Shown here piece after piece: positions 18,516 through 27,532 of a DNA stretch of 64,000 nt. Position 1 is the stretch's first letter; each line of letters begins with the position of its first letter. Under the pieces are notes generated by a model. It was not told where the DNA came from, ran no database searches, and worked only from the letters and a program-made list of their open reading frames with translations. Source of the DNA: Gemmatimonadaceae bacterium (GTDB lineage Bacteria; Gemmatimonadota; Gemmatimonadetes; Gemmatimonadales; Gemmatimonadaceae); the NCBI GenBank assembly GCA_019186945.1, contig JABAQJ010000008.1, positions 124,001-188,000 of the forward strand, read 5' to 3'. The position numbers were made by a program, and so were the translations under genes.

Positions 18516-21073
18516 CACTTGGTCGGCTCCCAGTCTTCTGAGCCAAGCACGTCGGCGGCCCGGAGGATCGACTCGATCCAGGCCAATCCCCATCGGCCGT
18601 AGCGGCGCTGAAGCCGGTCGAAGCGAAGCGGCACTTCGCGGACCAGCGCGGCCACCACATCGTCGCGCAGTTCCGGGTCGTGGCTCTCGATGACGGGGAA
18701 GTGTGGGCGCGCGCGGCCGTGGTGCGCGGCGATGATGTGCAATGCGAGATCCGTCGACGCTTCACTCAGTTCGGCGAAATCAGCGTCGTGCAGCGAGCCC
18801 AGCTCATGGCGGTAGTGACCGAGTTCCGAAGGTCGCATCGGACCCTTGGCGAGTGGCGGTTCCGTGAACCGCTTGATCGAGCGCTGCCAGACGCGGCGCC
18901 GCTTGCCCAAGTCATGCGCGCGCCCGGCGCCGGCCAACGCTTGCTGCTCGGTTGCGGGCAGTTCGAGGCACTCGGCAATGCGGGCTGCCCACGCTTCGGT
19001 GCGCTGCAGGTGATCGTACAGAAGTAGTTCCCCGCGGCTGTTGCGCGAACCATCGTCGTCAGCGCGTTGCGAAGCGGCGTAGAGGTGCCACCACAGCAGC
19101 ACGTCATCGAACTCTACCTTGCGCTTCACGGAGCGTACCAGCCGCATGCCGGCGCGAGCATCGGGCTCCTCCTCGGATTCGTGCACGAGTCGCTCCGCCT
19201 CCATGGGGCCGAGGTCGTAGCTGACGGCTGGATCGAACACAGCGAGCCCATCCAGAAGCCCATCGCGCAGTCCGCCTGCCTCCGGCGCCAGCACCACGGT
19301 GGCATCGTCGAGCGTTGGGTTCTTCTTCGAGTCGTAGCGACCGACAAGCTCGCCGAGCTTGACAATCTCCGCGGGTCTGTCATAGCGGACGAGCCACGCG
19401 AATTGCTCCGCGTTTCCGGAGCGCTCCGCGAGCTTGCGAAGGTGCTTCAGTACGCGACTCGTGACGTCGCTCAAGGTCTCGCGACTACGCAGCGCGTAGT
19501 CGGCGAGAAAGTCGTCGAGCGTGTCCCGTCCGAGATGGTCCTGGGTAAGCCATGCCACTTCGCTGCGCCACGCGACGGTTGTGCGGGCCGGCTCCCACTC
19601 CTGCTTTCCATGCAACCACTCGGCCACCGGCGGCCGACCCGGCAGTCGTTCGATGACGGTGGTGTACGACCAGCGATCAAAGAGCAGTGCATCGACGTGG
19701 TGAATGTCGGGCTGAGGTGTCGATGCCCTGTCGCGGTCCTCGCTTGGCAGCGCGCGCATGGCAATAGGCGATGCGTCATGGTGTCCGTCCTCGCGCACCG
19801 GTAGCTTGGCCAACAACGCCTTCGCATGGAAGCGCGCGATGTCGTATTCGTCCTTGCGCTTGATGGGCTCGTCGTCGTCTTCGTCCGCACCCTCGTCATC
19901 GCCCTTTGCCTGTGGGGGCGCCGCCAACTCTTCGCAGAAGACATGCACTTCGGCATTGCCTTCACCGTAGCGGTTGACGCGTCCCAGCCGCTGCGCGAGT
20001 GCGTCGAACGGGGGAAGGTCGGTGACGAGATGATCGGCCGAGATGTCGATGCCGACCTCTCCCGCGGACGTCGCTACGAGAAAGACCGTGCCCCCCTGCG
20101 GTGTCACATCCGCTCTCGGGGTCGGGACAAAGCGGGCGAATACGGGGCTCTTCAACAACTCGTCCCGCTCCGCACCTCGCATGGTGCCGGTCAGTGTGGC
20201 GACGCAGCGACCGGCCTTGCGAAGCGCTTGCGCGCATTCCTCCGCGTGATCGACGGACGAGAGGAATACGACTACCTTGCCGTCGAGTTCGGCGGCTCTT
20301 GCCGCAATGCTACGGGACAGATCCTTTCGGTCGTCCACGAGGTGGAGCTGCAGTCCCTTACTCGCGTGGAGTCGCCGATTCACGACAGCATCCTTCAGGT
20401 CATCGTCTCCAAGCGTGAAATCGGCCTGCGTGCGGCCAGTAGCCGACAATGCCAACACCTGGAGAGGCCGCGGCTCGCTGCTGCGGCGCTGTTCGTCGAC
20501 GATCGCAGTGAGCAGTGACTGAAATGCCGGATCGAGATGTGCCTCGTCATGGATCAAGAGCGCGTCTTGTCCGAGAAAGCCGGCATGCAGCGGCCTGCTG
20601 CGGAAGCCGCAACCGTAACCGCTGAACAGCAAGCGGCTGCCGATCATGTCGACCGTGCCAACGATGATAGCCGGTCGCGATGGATCTCGGCGCCACGCGC
20701 CGTTGTCGGCGAATTCGCCTCGCAGAGTGCTGATTGCCAGCGGATGCTCAGCACGGACCGCAGCCAACGCCTCAAGGGCAGCATGCAGGTGTCGTGCTTC
20801 GGGTTGCAGAAGTTGGCTGCGAAGCCTTTCGGCGACGGCCGTGGATTGATCGACGATCGTGCGCCGGTTGACAACGTAGACAAGCCGGCGCGGCAGTCTC
20901 GGGTTGTTGGCGATCGCGATCATCCACAGTGCAATGACGCTTGTCTTTCCCAAGCCAGTCGGTAGATCACAATTCCTCGGGAAGTCGCTACGAACCAGCT
21001 TCTCGTATAGCGAGCACTGCCAAGGGAATGGCTTGTTGCCCGTGAGGATGGCGAAGTCTTCTTCAAAGGCCAC
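18515..21073 (-). CDS. cas3: Cas3 helicase with C-terminal HD nuclease
   Basis: Starting from the GTG at 21073 the protein has 852 residues. The DEAD/H-type helicase has Walker A DLPTGLGKTS near 37-45, a DEAH box in LLIHDEAHLDPAF and motif VI-like QRLGRVNRYGEG. The HD nuclease is at the C-terminus rather than the N-terminus: GRAHDLGKRRRVW with His720-Asp721, then HIIAAHHGRARPH. That order is typical of the GSU0051-type Cas3 of I-G. Cas3 unwinds and degrades target DNA after Cascade binding. The GTG start is chosen because it gives the family-like N-terminus AFEEDFAILTG and has GGGGGAT 5 bases upstream; an ATG at 21157 is the alternative. It is the first gene of the operon. Confidence 0.95.
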   Translation of the reverse strand: MAFEEDFAILTGNKPFPWQCSLYEKLVRSDFPRNCDLPTGLGKTSVIALWMIAIANNPRLPRRLVYVVNRRTIVDQSTAVAERLRSQLLQPEARHLHAALEALAAVRAEHPLAISTLRGEFADNGAWRRDPSRPAIIVGTVDMIGSRLLFSGYGCGFRSRPLHAGFLGQDALLIHDEAHLDPAFQSLLTAIVDEQRRSSEPRPLQVLALSATGRTQADFTLGDDDLKDAVVNRRLHASKGLQLHLVDDRKDLSRSIAARAAELDGKVVVFLSSVDHAEECAQALRKAGRCVATLTGTMRGAERDELLKSPVFARFVPTPRADVTPQGGTVFLVATSAGEVGIDISADHLVTDLPPFDALAQRLGRVNRYGEGNAEVHVFCEELAAPPQAKGDDEGADEDDDEPIKRKDEYDIARFHAKALLAKLPVREDGHHDASPIAMRALPSEDRDRASTPQPDIHHVDALLFDRWSYTTVIERLPGRPPVAEWLHGKQEWEPARTTVAWRSEVAWLTQDHLGRDTLDDFLADYALRSRETLSDVTSRVLKHLRKLAERSGNAEQFAWLVRYDRPAEIVKLGELVGRYDSKKNPTLDDATVVLAPEAGGLRDGLLDGLAVFDPAVSYDLGPMEAERLVHESEEEPDARAGMRLVRSVKRKVEFDDVLLWWHLYAASQRADDDGSRNSRGELLLYDHLQRTEAWAARIAECLELPATEQQALAGAGRAHDLGKRRRVWQRSIKRFTEPPLAKGPMRPSELGHYRHELGSLHDADFAELSEASTDLALHIIAAHHGRARPHFPVIESHDPELRDDVVAALVREVPLRFDRLQRRYGRWGLAWIESILRAADVLGSEDWEPTK

Positions 21074-21174
21074 GCAGGATCCCCCGACTTGTGTGCATGT
21101 CAGTTGCGCCTGTACGATCTGGTACTTCCGAGTTCCATGATTGCGTATCTCTCTCATGCGCAGGCGGTTGCGAG

Positions 21175-21624
21175 CTACAGCGCTTCGCCTTTTCGCCCAC
21201 CATGCGGCGAACTGGCATCACCGACCAGGTACTCATCCAACCCCAACTCGCTCATCGCGCGCACAATCGCTGGATCCGTACTCCACAGTCTCGCCCTCCC
21301 GGCAAGCACAATCGCCACCTGCTCCACCTCAAGCGCACCTAACGATTGACTCCCTACCCACCGCAACACCCCAACCAGTTCGCCAGCGCTCGCTTCCATC
21401 GCCTCGATGCGGCCATCCGCGATCATGCGCGCCAGCTTCAACGCACAGGAGTCCTTTGGAGCGTTGCAGCCGACGCCGAAAGCGTGCAGCAACAACCGCC
21501 CCACCGCGAACCGTCGCTCGCCGCAAGTCGACTCCAGCGCGCCGGTCCGCAATCCCTCCAGCAACACCGCTCCGTCAATCAGGCAAGGTGACGCTAAGTC
21601 CACGATCAGCTCCTCCACCCCCAT
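21175..21624 (-). CDS. PIN-like domain protein, probable toxin or nuclease partner
   Basis: This protein of about 149 residues has a PIN-like pattern. It has an early acidic residue in CLIDGAVLLEGL, a middle helix region with DSCALKLARMIADGRI, then EVEQVAIVLAGRARLW followed by STDPAIVRAMSELGLDEYL, which resembles the TDxxxxxxA end of PIN nucleases. The reading frame overlaps the XRE-ImmA gene, by 50 bp if the ATG at 21624 is used, so the two are probably co-translated. Its stop is about 100 bp from the cas3 start on the same strand, so read-through into cas is possible. Assignment is by pattern only; catalytic acidic residues are not all identified. Confidence 0.55.
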   Translation of the reverse strand: MGVEELIVDLASPCLIDGAVLLEGLRTGALESTCGERRFAVGRLLLHAFGVGCNAPKDSCALKLARMIADGRIEAMEASAGELVGVLRWVGSQSLGALEVEQVAIVLAGRARLWSTDPAIVRAMSELGLDEYLVGDASSPHGGRKGEAL

Positions 21625-22735
21625 GCCGCCTCGCCTCATCGCCCACATCCTCATATCCCACATCCAATAGCTCCGCCACCTTGCCGCGAGAAACGATCCC
21701 GCGTTCGTATGCGATCAACACCAGGCGCCTGAATCGCTCAGGCGCTAACCCCATTTCCGGTCCGGCGCCTGCAATGCTCTCCTGCACGCGCTCCGCTCGA
21801 TATGTGTCCATTGCCAGTGACCACGGCACCAGCTTCTGCACCGCCAGCTGAACGAACACGGCCTGCACGCTCACGCCAAAATGCCGAGCCACGCCGATGA
21901 TCGATCGCTCATCCACGGTCCCGGACCGGCTCATCGCCCATCGTAAACGCTCGATGAAGGGCTCACGGGGCATCAACAGCCGGCCAGCGAACGCATCGGC
22001 AAGCTGCTCAACCTTGGGCTTGCTCTCGGTTGCCGGCGCCGAGTCGCACCAGTGCAGCGGGCCCGGACGTCCCACGCCAACAACAGGCCCGCGAGCGATC
22101 AGGTGGAAGTACTCGTGCGCCAACGTAAATGCTCGGCGCCCTGGTGAATGACGGCCATTCACCAGTATGGCAGCCCCAAAGCGCGAACTCACGACGGATG
22201 CGCCGGACAGTCCCTCGTCCAGATCGCGAAAGAATACCTTTACACCCAGCCTGTTCTCGAGCACGCCGAGCAACACGTGCGCCGGCGTGGGCCCCAAGCC
22301 CAGGCGAGAGCGCTCCTCCTCGGCGAGTTCCGCAGCCACTTCGAACGAATCGAGTGGCTCGGTCCGCGGCCTCAAGTCTTCGATCCGCTTCTCTCCCAGC
22401 TCGGCCTCGAGCCACGCGTACGCCTCACAAAGCCCGACCCACGCTGCCAGCGCGGGTCGCGACTCCACCGGCGCCGAAGACACACGAAACATGAACTCGT
22501 CATCGACGACGCGAGTCTCCTCCAAACCGAGCAGCTGCTCCAACGACTGGCCAAACATGTCAGCCAACGCGACGAGTTCTGTCGCCGAAACCGCGCGCTT
22601 ACCGGCCTCGATGTCCGACACCGCGGACCGCGACACATGAAGGCGATCCGCGACCGCCTCCTGCGTCAACGAAAGTGCTGCTCTGGCTCTGCGCACTCGA
22701 TCTGCGATGTTTTTTCCGACATCGATGTCGGTCAT
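21575..22735 (-). CDS. XRE-family HTH fused to ImmA/IrrE metallopeptidase
   Basis: The 386-residue protein has an N-terminal helix-turn-helix (about 12-66) with SLTQEAVADRLHVSRSAVSD followed by IEAGKRAVS. An ImmA/IrrE-type gluzincin domain follows, with the zinc motif HEYFH at 207-211. Such proteins bind an operator and are cleaved or activated in stress or prophage-type switches and antitoxin systems. The ATG sits in the palindrome TTCCATGGAA, and a second CCATGGAATC lies about 43 bp upstream, which are candidate operator elements. It precedes and overlaps the PIN-like gene, so a toxin-antitoxin-type pair is a reasonable inference. One CGTTAGG word lies in the downstream PIN-like frame. Confidence 0.85.
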   Translation of the reverse strand: MTDIDVGKNIADRVRRARAALSLTQEAVADRLHVSRSAVSDIEAGKRAVSATELVALADMFGQSLEQLLGLEETRVVDDEFMFRVSSAPVESRPALAAWVGLCEAYAWLEAELGEKRIEDLRPRTEPLDSFEVAAELAEEERSRLGLGPTPAHVLLGVLENRLGVKVFFRDLDEGLSGASVVSSRFGAAILVNGRHSPGRRAFTLAHEYFHLIARGPVVGVGRPGPLHWCDSAPATESKPKVEQLADAFAGRLLMPREPFIERLRWAMSRSGTVDERSIIGVARHFGVSVQAVFVQLAVQKLVPWSLAMDTYRAERVQESIAGAGPEMGLAPERFRRLVLIAYERGIVSRGKVAELLDVGYEDVGDEARRHGGGGADRGLSVTLPD

Positions 22736-23502
22736 TCCATGGAATCACGTCTGAAAACCAGACGGAGTATGCAGGTCGACCATGGAATCCGCAATAGCCA
22801 CTCCGGCCAGCAGAGTGCTCTGCCGCGCCGCACACCCCATCTCTCAATTGAAGAAAGACCATCCGCTCATCGCGGCGCCGGGCCGGTCTCCCCTTGAGTC
22901 GCTGGCTTCACTGTGGCCGTTCACCGCAAGCGACGCGGCGCGCCCGCGAACCTCTCCTCAGGCGCACGGCCCGCGACGAATCGGCACAGCGCTGCCTAAC
23001 GACGCATTCGGCGCACGCTCTCCTGTGCAGCACGCTTGCAGCCGGAGGGCCATCTCCGCTGGATCGTCGCCGCGGGTGACCGAACCGCCCGTTCCGAAAC
23101 ACGTCGTGGACTCCATCCACCTCCGCGAAGACGGCTGGCGCCTCGACAGGTTCGAGTTGTCGATCCCCTGACCGCATCTTGCAGCGCCTGAGTGCGCGTA
23201 AGTACGCCCGGGTGCAACCCCGGCACCTGCGTAACGTCTGACCAGCCGCTCTCACCCACCGATGACCCGGCCGGTCTCCTTGACCGGTTCCGACTGCTGT
23301 ACCGCTGCTCGTATCCCTCAGGTGATCGGCAATTCCTGACACTCGCGATTCCCGCTGTTGTTGATGCGCAACGGTGCCGAACTGCGGAAAAAAATGACGG
23401 TTGTGAACTGGACAAGACACACGTATTAAGTAGCCCGCTCGAAACTTCGCATGTCGATGAACGCGCCAGCGCTCCCGAACCTGCGTCCAGCTGAGAACCA
23501 TC
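22736..23502. other. Non-coding or unrecognised stretch between divergent genes
   Basis: About 770 bp between the XRE-ImmA gene and the repeat lipoprotein. Near the XRE end are two copies of CCATGGAATC (22738-22747 and 22782-22791) and a short inverted repeat CGTCTG...CAGACG, plausible operators. On the minus strand TTGCGG and CATACT with a 17-bp spacing could form a weak promoter. Open frames exist on both strands (for example 22782-23171), but they show no recognisable family, composition is arginine/alanine-rich as in shadows, and no ribosome binding site was seen. One CCTAACG word occurs at 22995. I see no RNA gene. Confidence 0.5.
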
Positions 23503-26106
23503 ATGCACACCACATCCACCCGAATACGACGCTCGACGCTGCGCTGGACGGCAGCATCGCTCATTACTACCACGCTCGCGGTGACGGCGTGCGGCGACGG
23601 CGGAATTGGCCGGTCACTCGCACCCGCAACCCCGGCCGCGCCAGCCACATCCGTGAGTCCAACGGACGCGGGCGCCGCTGGCGCCGCGGCAAGAGCAGCC
23701 GCTACCGGAATTGCAGCTGGCGGAGCACTCACCAACGGCGGCAACAATTCGGGGAGCATCACGCTCGCCGGTCAGGTGGACACCTGGACGTTCACGGCCA
23801 GCACCGGCGACTACATCCACATCGCGATCGGCGAAGTATCCGGCGACCCTGACTTCACTCCGTGGATTCAGCTGGTGGATCCCAGCAGCGGAATCGTGGC
23901 GACCAACTGGAATGCGGCCGCGGCACAAATCACCGCCAACGCCGCGCAGAACGGTACCTACACGGTCAAAGTCGCAACGGCGGATCCGGGGAACGACGCG
24001 AAAGGCAACTACAGTCTGATCCTCGTAAAAACGCCCGGCACCATCACCACGCCCGGCGGTGACCAGGGCGGCACGATGACGAACGGCGCCATCCATACTG
24101 GTACAATCTTCCTTGGTGACCTGGATGCCTGGCAGTTCACGGCCGCAACGGGTGACTACATCCACGTTGCGATCGGCGAAGTCAGTGGCAGTGTGGACTT
24201 CACGCCGTACATCCGACTCGTCAGTCCGTCCGGTGCCATACTCGGTACATCCTGGGGCGCGGCGGCAGCGCAAGTACAGTCCACGGCCGCGGTCACGGGG
24301 ACTTACACCGTGATCGTCACGACAGCGGATGCGGGCAACGACGCCACCGGGGATTATCGCCTCAACATCGCCAAGGCTCCCGGCGCCGTCACGACGTCGC
24401 CGGGCGACCAGGGAGGCGCTCTTACCAACGGTGCCACGTCCAACGGCCGCATCCTCGTCGGTGACCTGGATGTCTGGACGATTGCCGCCGCGCAGGGCGA
24501 CTACATTCACGTCGCCATCGGCGAGATCACTGGCTCGGCCGATTTCACGCCATGGATCCGGATCATCGGGCCGAACGGTGCGGTACTCGGCACGAACTGG
24601 AACGTTGCCGCGGCTCAGATCACGCTGAACGCACCACTGACCGGCACCTACACCATTGTGGCGACGACGGCCGATGCCGGAAACGACGATACGGGCGACT
24701 ATCGCCTGACTGCGTACAAGGCGCCCGGCGCCATCACCACCAAGCCAGGTGACCAGGGTGGCGCGATGACCAACGGCGCAATTCACACGGGATCGATTAC
24801 TGTCGGCGATGTGGATGGCTGGCAGTTCGCCGCCAACCAGGGTGACTACATCCACATCTCGGTCGGCGAAGTAACCGGATCGGCGGACTTCACACCGTAC
24901 ATTCGACTGGTGTCGCCGAGCGGGGCGATTCTTGGAACATCGTGGGGTGTCGCGGCTGCGCAGATCGCGGTCAATGCGCCGCTCACCGGTACGTACCTGG
25001 TGGTCATTACCACTGCCGACGCCGGGAACGATGACACGGGATCGTATCAGCTCACGTTAGGCAGGGCGCCGGGCGCTCTCACGGTCTCACCGGGCGACCA
25101 GGGCGGAACGCTGACCAACGGTGGAGACGACACCGGCGCCATCACCGTTGGCGACCTGGACTTCTGGACGTTCACCGGCAATCAGGGATTCCCGATGACG
25201 ATCAGCCTGGCCGAACTCTCGGGGTCTGCCGATTTCACTCCGTGGATACGCCTCGTCGCGCCTAACGGGGCGGTCGTGAACACCGACTGGAACACTACGG
25301 TGGCACAGATCAGCGCCATCCTGCCGCAGACCGGGACGTACATGGTGGTAGTCGGCACGGCCGATCCTGGCAACGATGCCACCGGGAACTACAAGCTCGT
25401 CCTGGAAAAGGCTGGCGGGTTCAGCACGCCTCCCGGCGACGAAGGCGGCGCGGTGCAGATCGGCGCCAATACGCCGGGTCAGATCACCATCGGCGACCTG
25501 GATCGCTTCACGTTCCAGGCGAACCAGGGCGATGTACTGGCGATCAGCGTCGGCGAGCTGTCGGGCACCGCCGACTTCACACCGTGGCTACGTCTGGCCA
25601 GTCCCACGGGACAGATCCTTGGCAGTACCTCGTCTCCGACCGTGTCGCAGGTCCATGCGGTGGCAACGGTCACCGGTACCTACACGATGGTGATCGGCAC
25701 CGCCGACGCCGGCAATGACGCCACCGGATCGTATGTCCTGACGGTCGCCAAGGGGCCGGGTAGTTTCATCGTGCCTGCCGGTGACCAGGGCGGACCGATG
25801 ACCAATAACGTTGTCCACAATGGTACGATCACCATCGGGGACTTGGACGAGTGGTCCTTCACGGCCAACGCCGGGAGTACGCTCTCGCTGACGATCACCA
25901 AGGTTTCCGGTACCGCCGACTTCACGCCATGGATCCGACTCATCGCGCCTAACGCGGTCATCCTCGGTACCAACTGGGGCCCGACGGGTGCAACGATCAA
26001 CGTGCTGGCGACCGTAACCGGGACCTACGCTGTATTCGCGACCACGGCGGATACGGGCAATGACGCCACAGGTGACTATACGCTGAAGATCACCGGAGCG
26101 AACTAG
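23503..26106 (+). CDS. Lipoprotein with seven tandem PPC-like beta-sandwich repeats
   Basis: The 867-residue protein starts with a basic stretch and hydrophobic signal ending in a lipobox, LAVTACGDG, so it is probably anchored to a membrane by Cys. After a short Ala/Pro linker come seven copies of a domain of about 113 residues. Each starts like GGxxTNGxxxxGxIxxGDLDxW and continues GDYIHIAIGEVSG, DFTPWIRLVxPxG, then GTYxVxxxTADxGNDxxGxY. This resembles the bacterial pre-peptidase C-terminal (PPC) fold, but no peptidase domain is attached. Units 2 and 4 are particularly similar to each other (FTPYIRLVSPSGAILGTSWG in both). Role unknown; perhaps a surface adhesin or spacer protein. Three heptamer words (two Pro-Asn, one Leu-Gly) fall inside it. 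Confidence 0.8.
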   Translation: MHTTSTRIRRSTLRWTAASLITTTLAVTACGDGGIGRSLAPATPAAPATSVSPTDAGAAGAAARAAATGIAAGGALTNGGNNSGSITLAGQVDTWTFTASTGDYIHIAIGEVSGDPDFTPWIQLVDPSSGIVATNWNAAAAQITANAAQNGTYTVKVATADPGNDAKGNYSLILVKTPGTITTPGGDQGGTMTNGAIHTGTIFLGDLDAWQFTAATGDYIHVAIGEVSGSVDFTPYIRLVSPSGAILGTSWGAAAAQVQSTAAVTGTYTVIVTTADAGNDATGDYRLNIAKAPGAVTTSPGDQGGALTNGATSNGRILVGDLDVWTIAAAQGDYIHVAIGEITGSADFTPWIRIIGPNGAVLGTNWNVAAAQITLNAPLTGTYTIVATTADAGNDDTGDYRLTAYKAPGAITTKPGDQGGAMTNGAIHTGSITVGDVDGWQFAANQGDYIHISVGEVTGSADFTPYIRLVSPSGAILGTSWGVAAAQIAVNAPLTGTYLVVITTADAGNDDTGSYQLTLGRAPGALTVSPGDQGGTLTNGGDDTGAITVGDLDFWTFTGNQGFPMTISLAELSGSADFTPWIRLVAPNGAVVNTDWNTTVAQISAILPQTGTYMVVVGTADPGNDATGNYKLVLEKAGGFSTPPGDEGGAVQIGANTPGQITIGDLDRFTFQANQGDVLAISVGELSGTADFTPWLRLASPTGQILGSTSSPTVSQVHAVATVTGTYTMVIGTADAGNDATGSYVLTVAKGPGSFIVPAGDQGGPMTNNVVHNGTITIGDLDEWSFTANAGSTLSLTITKVSGTADFTPWIRLIAPNAVILGTNWGPTGATINVLATVTGTYAVFATTADTGNDATGDYTLKITGAN

Positions 26107-26115
26107 ACCGGTGTC

Positions 26116-26202
26116 GAAATGGGGTCAGACTCCATTTCCAACAATTGGAGTCTGACCCCATTTCTTGGCATTTTCAGCAAAATTGGAGTCTGACCCCATT
26201 TC
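26116..26202. repeat. REP-like palindrome with three copies of a 19-bp arm
   Basis: A perfect inverted repeat has the arm GAAATGGGGTCAGACTCCA at 26116-26134 and its complement at 26146-26164, with an 11-base loop. A third copy in the second orientation is at 26184-26202. It sits exactly between two convergent genes and the hairpin could act as a bidirectional terminator. The word ATGGGGTCAGA recurs at 59309-59319, so the element is dispersed. Words of this kind are known from REP/BIME elements linked to REP-associated tyrosine transposases in other bacteria; no such transposase is seen in this window. Confidence 0.8.
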
Positions 26203-26218
26203 GCGCCGGCCGCGAGAC

Positions 26219-26677
26219 CTACTGGCCCGAGGTCCTGAGGTGATGCTCCACGGGCTGGATGCGGTTCGCCCGGCGCCTCCGCTCCGCCAGGCTGAACGTG
26301 CGCCACATGTTGTACGCAAACCCATAGGCGCCCAACGCCCACAGGATACCGCCTGCCGATGTCACCGGGATGCTGGCGGCACCCGAAGACGGCGCGATCA
26401 TGAACCCGCCAACGAGGCCAGCGAGTCCCAGGTTCGCCAGCCAGATGTGCAGCGATGCGAGCCGACGACTGTAGATCGGATGCCCGAAGAAACGCGGCAA
26501 CATCTGGTAGCCAACGCCAAATATCATCATCACGACGAAACCGACGAGGTTCATGTGCGCGTGCGCCGGTCGATACACGACCCACGCAGGATGAACCGCC
26601 ATCGCCAGACCCAGCGTGATCCCCGCGATGAACCAGATGAGGCTCGCGCGAATGAACGCCTTCGCGAACCAGTCCAC
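26219..26677 (-). CDS. Small haem-copper oxidase subunit I-like membrane protein
   Basis: The GTG at 26677 overlaps the stop of the marR-like gene as TAGTG and gives a 152-residue protein; the longer frame inside marR is discarded. There are about four membrane segments. The stretch YRPAHAHMNLVGFVVMMIFG, followed by VGYQMLPRFFG, is typical of short relatives of cbb3-type oxidase subunit I, in which the His residues of the AHAH motif bind haem. It is too short to be a complete oxidase subunit. Overlap with the MarR regulator suggests co-regulation, perhaps in response to oxidative or nitrosative stress; that is inference. Confidence 0.7.
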   Translation of the reverse strand: MDWFAKAFIRASLIWFIAGITLGLAMAVHPAWVVYRPAHAHMNLVGFVVMMIFGVGYQMLPRFFGHPIYSRRLASLHIWLANLGLAGLVGGFMIAPSSGAASIPVTSAGGILWALGAYGFAYNMWRTFSLAERRRRANRIQPVEHHLRTSGQ

Positions 26678-27216
26678 TAGGCCGCCCCGCTGCTGTCGTC
26701 GCTCAGAGGCTCGAGGAACATCGCCGCCGGCACCGCACCTAGCCCGGACGCGCTCGTCCACGCCTCGAGCAAGCGCGAGAGCGAGCGCTGATCGTCGGGC
26801 GACAGCGTCCGCAACCCGTTCACCAACCGTTCCGGAACGGACTCGGGCGCCCCTGATACCACGCGCACGCCGTCTGCCGTCAGGCTGAACGACGCACGAC
26901 GCTGGTCGCCCGGCGCCGTAGCCCGGGTGACATAGCCACCCAGAACCAGCCGCGCCACAACCTCCGACGCCGAACTGGGACTCGTCAACGTGCGCCGACA
27001 GAGTTCGGCCAGCGACAGTCCCGGCGCCGCCGCAATCTGCTGCAGGACGAATAGCTGTGCCGCACTCAGCTTCTGGAACCCACGCGACGACGGGTACGTC
27101 GTCCGAAGCGCGCGCACGATGCGGCGGAGCGCGTCCATCGCCGTACCCGCCGGCTCGCCCACATCGCCTTCGTGCCCTCCGTTCGCGTGCGATTCACCTT
27201 CGAATGTACTCGCCAT
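26677..27216 (-). CDS. MarR-family transcriptional regulator
   Basis: The 179-residue protein has a winged-helix core typical of MarR. KLSAAQLFVLQQIAAAPGLS is followed by LAELCRRTLTSPSSASEVVARL as the recognition helix region, then GYVTRATAPGDQRRASFSLT as the wing. MarR proteins are dimeric repressors, often ligand- or redox-responsive. Its stop overlaps the start of the membrane protein gene, so both are in one transcript, and autoregulation from the 316-bp upstream region is likely but no operator was recognised. Confidence 0.88.
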   Translation of the reverse strand: MASTFEGESHANGGHEGDVGEPAGTAMDALRRIVRALRTTYPSSRGFQKLSAAQLFVLQQIAAAPGLSLAELCRRTLTSPSSASEVVARLVLGGYVTRATAPGDQRRASFSLTADGVRVVSGAPESVPERLVNGLRTLSPDDQRSLSRLLEAWTSASGLGAVPAAMFLEPLSDDSSGAA

Positions 27217-27532
27217 CGTTCACTTTCCGTTCGTAATCGAGCGTTCGGTCTGCACCTGGAGGCTGCATTCGCTACTATGTCCACGTTCCCGACGAACACT
27301 TTCCCAACCAGCCTCACTGGCGAATATAGTTCGGTTCCGAATCGACGGAGTCGGCGGAACCAAGGCAAACCGGGCGGAGGTTCTGGGCTCGCGTGTCGGG
27401 ATAAGTCCTACGATGGAGGTTCGATCGCGCCGGCACCAACATCATGTGTCGGGTGACGCTCCACATGCATTCCCATTCTCCGGACGAGGCAACCAGCGCC
27501 TCCGCCGGTCCCCCACTTCCCGCGTACCTGCC
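27217..27532. other. Intergenic region between divergent marR-like and DUF3224 genes
   Basis: About 316 bp that should hold the promoters of both divergent genes. It is locally AT-richer (for example GAATATAGTTCGGTTCCGAATC near 27322). I see no convincing promoter pair, hairpin or small gene. Confidence 0.4.

Noticed and set aside
5023-22995. GTTAGGC/GCCTAAC words as integron attC ends
   Set aside because: The word fits the attC core consensus, but copies are single, mostly inside conserved genes, without a paired end at attC spacing and without an integrase gene.
22782-23171. Possible 129-residue gene between the XRE and lipoprotein genes
   Set aside because: No ribosome binding site, no recognisable family and composition like a shadow frame.
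23195-23250. Hairpin-like GGGTGCAACCCC sequence as a tRNA or riboswitch
   Set aside because: No acceptor stem, anticodon arm or known riboswitch core could be assembled around it.
23614-24855. 413-codon minus-strand frame
   Set aside because: Antisense to the repeat lipoprotein; its periodic sequence just mirrors the repeats.
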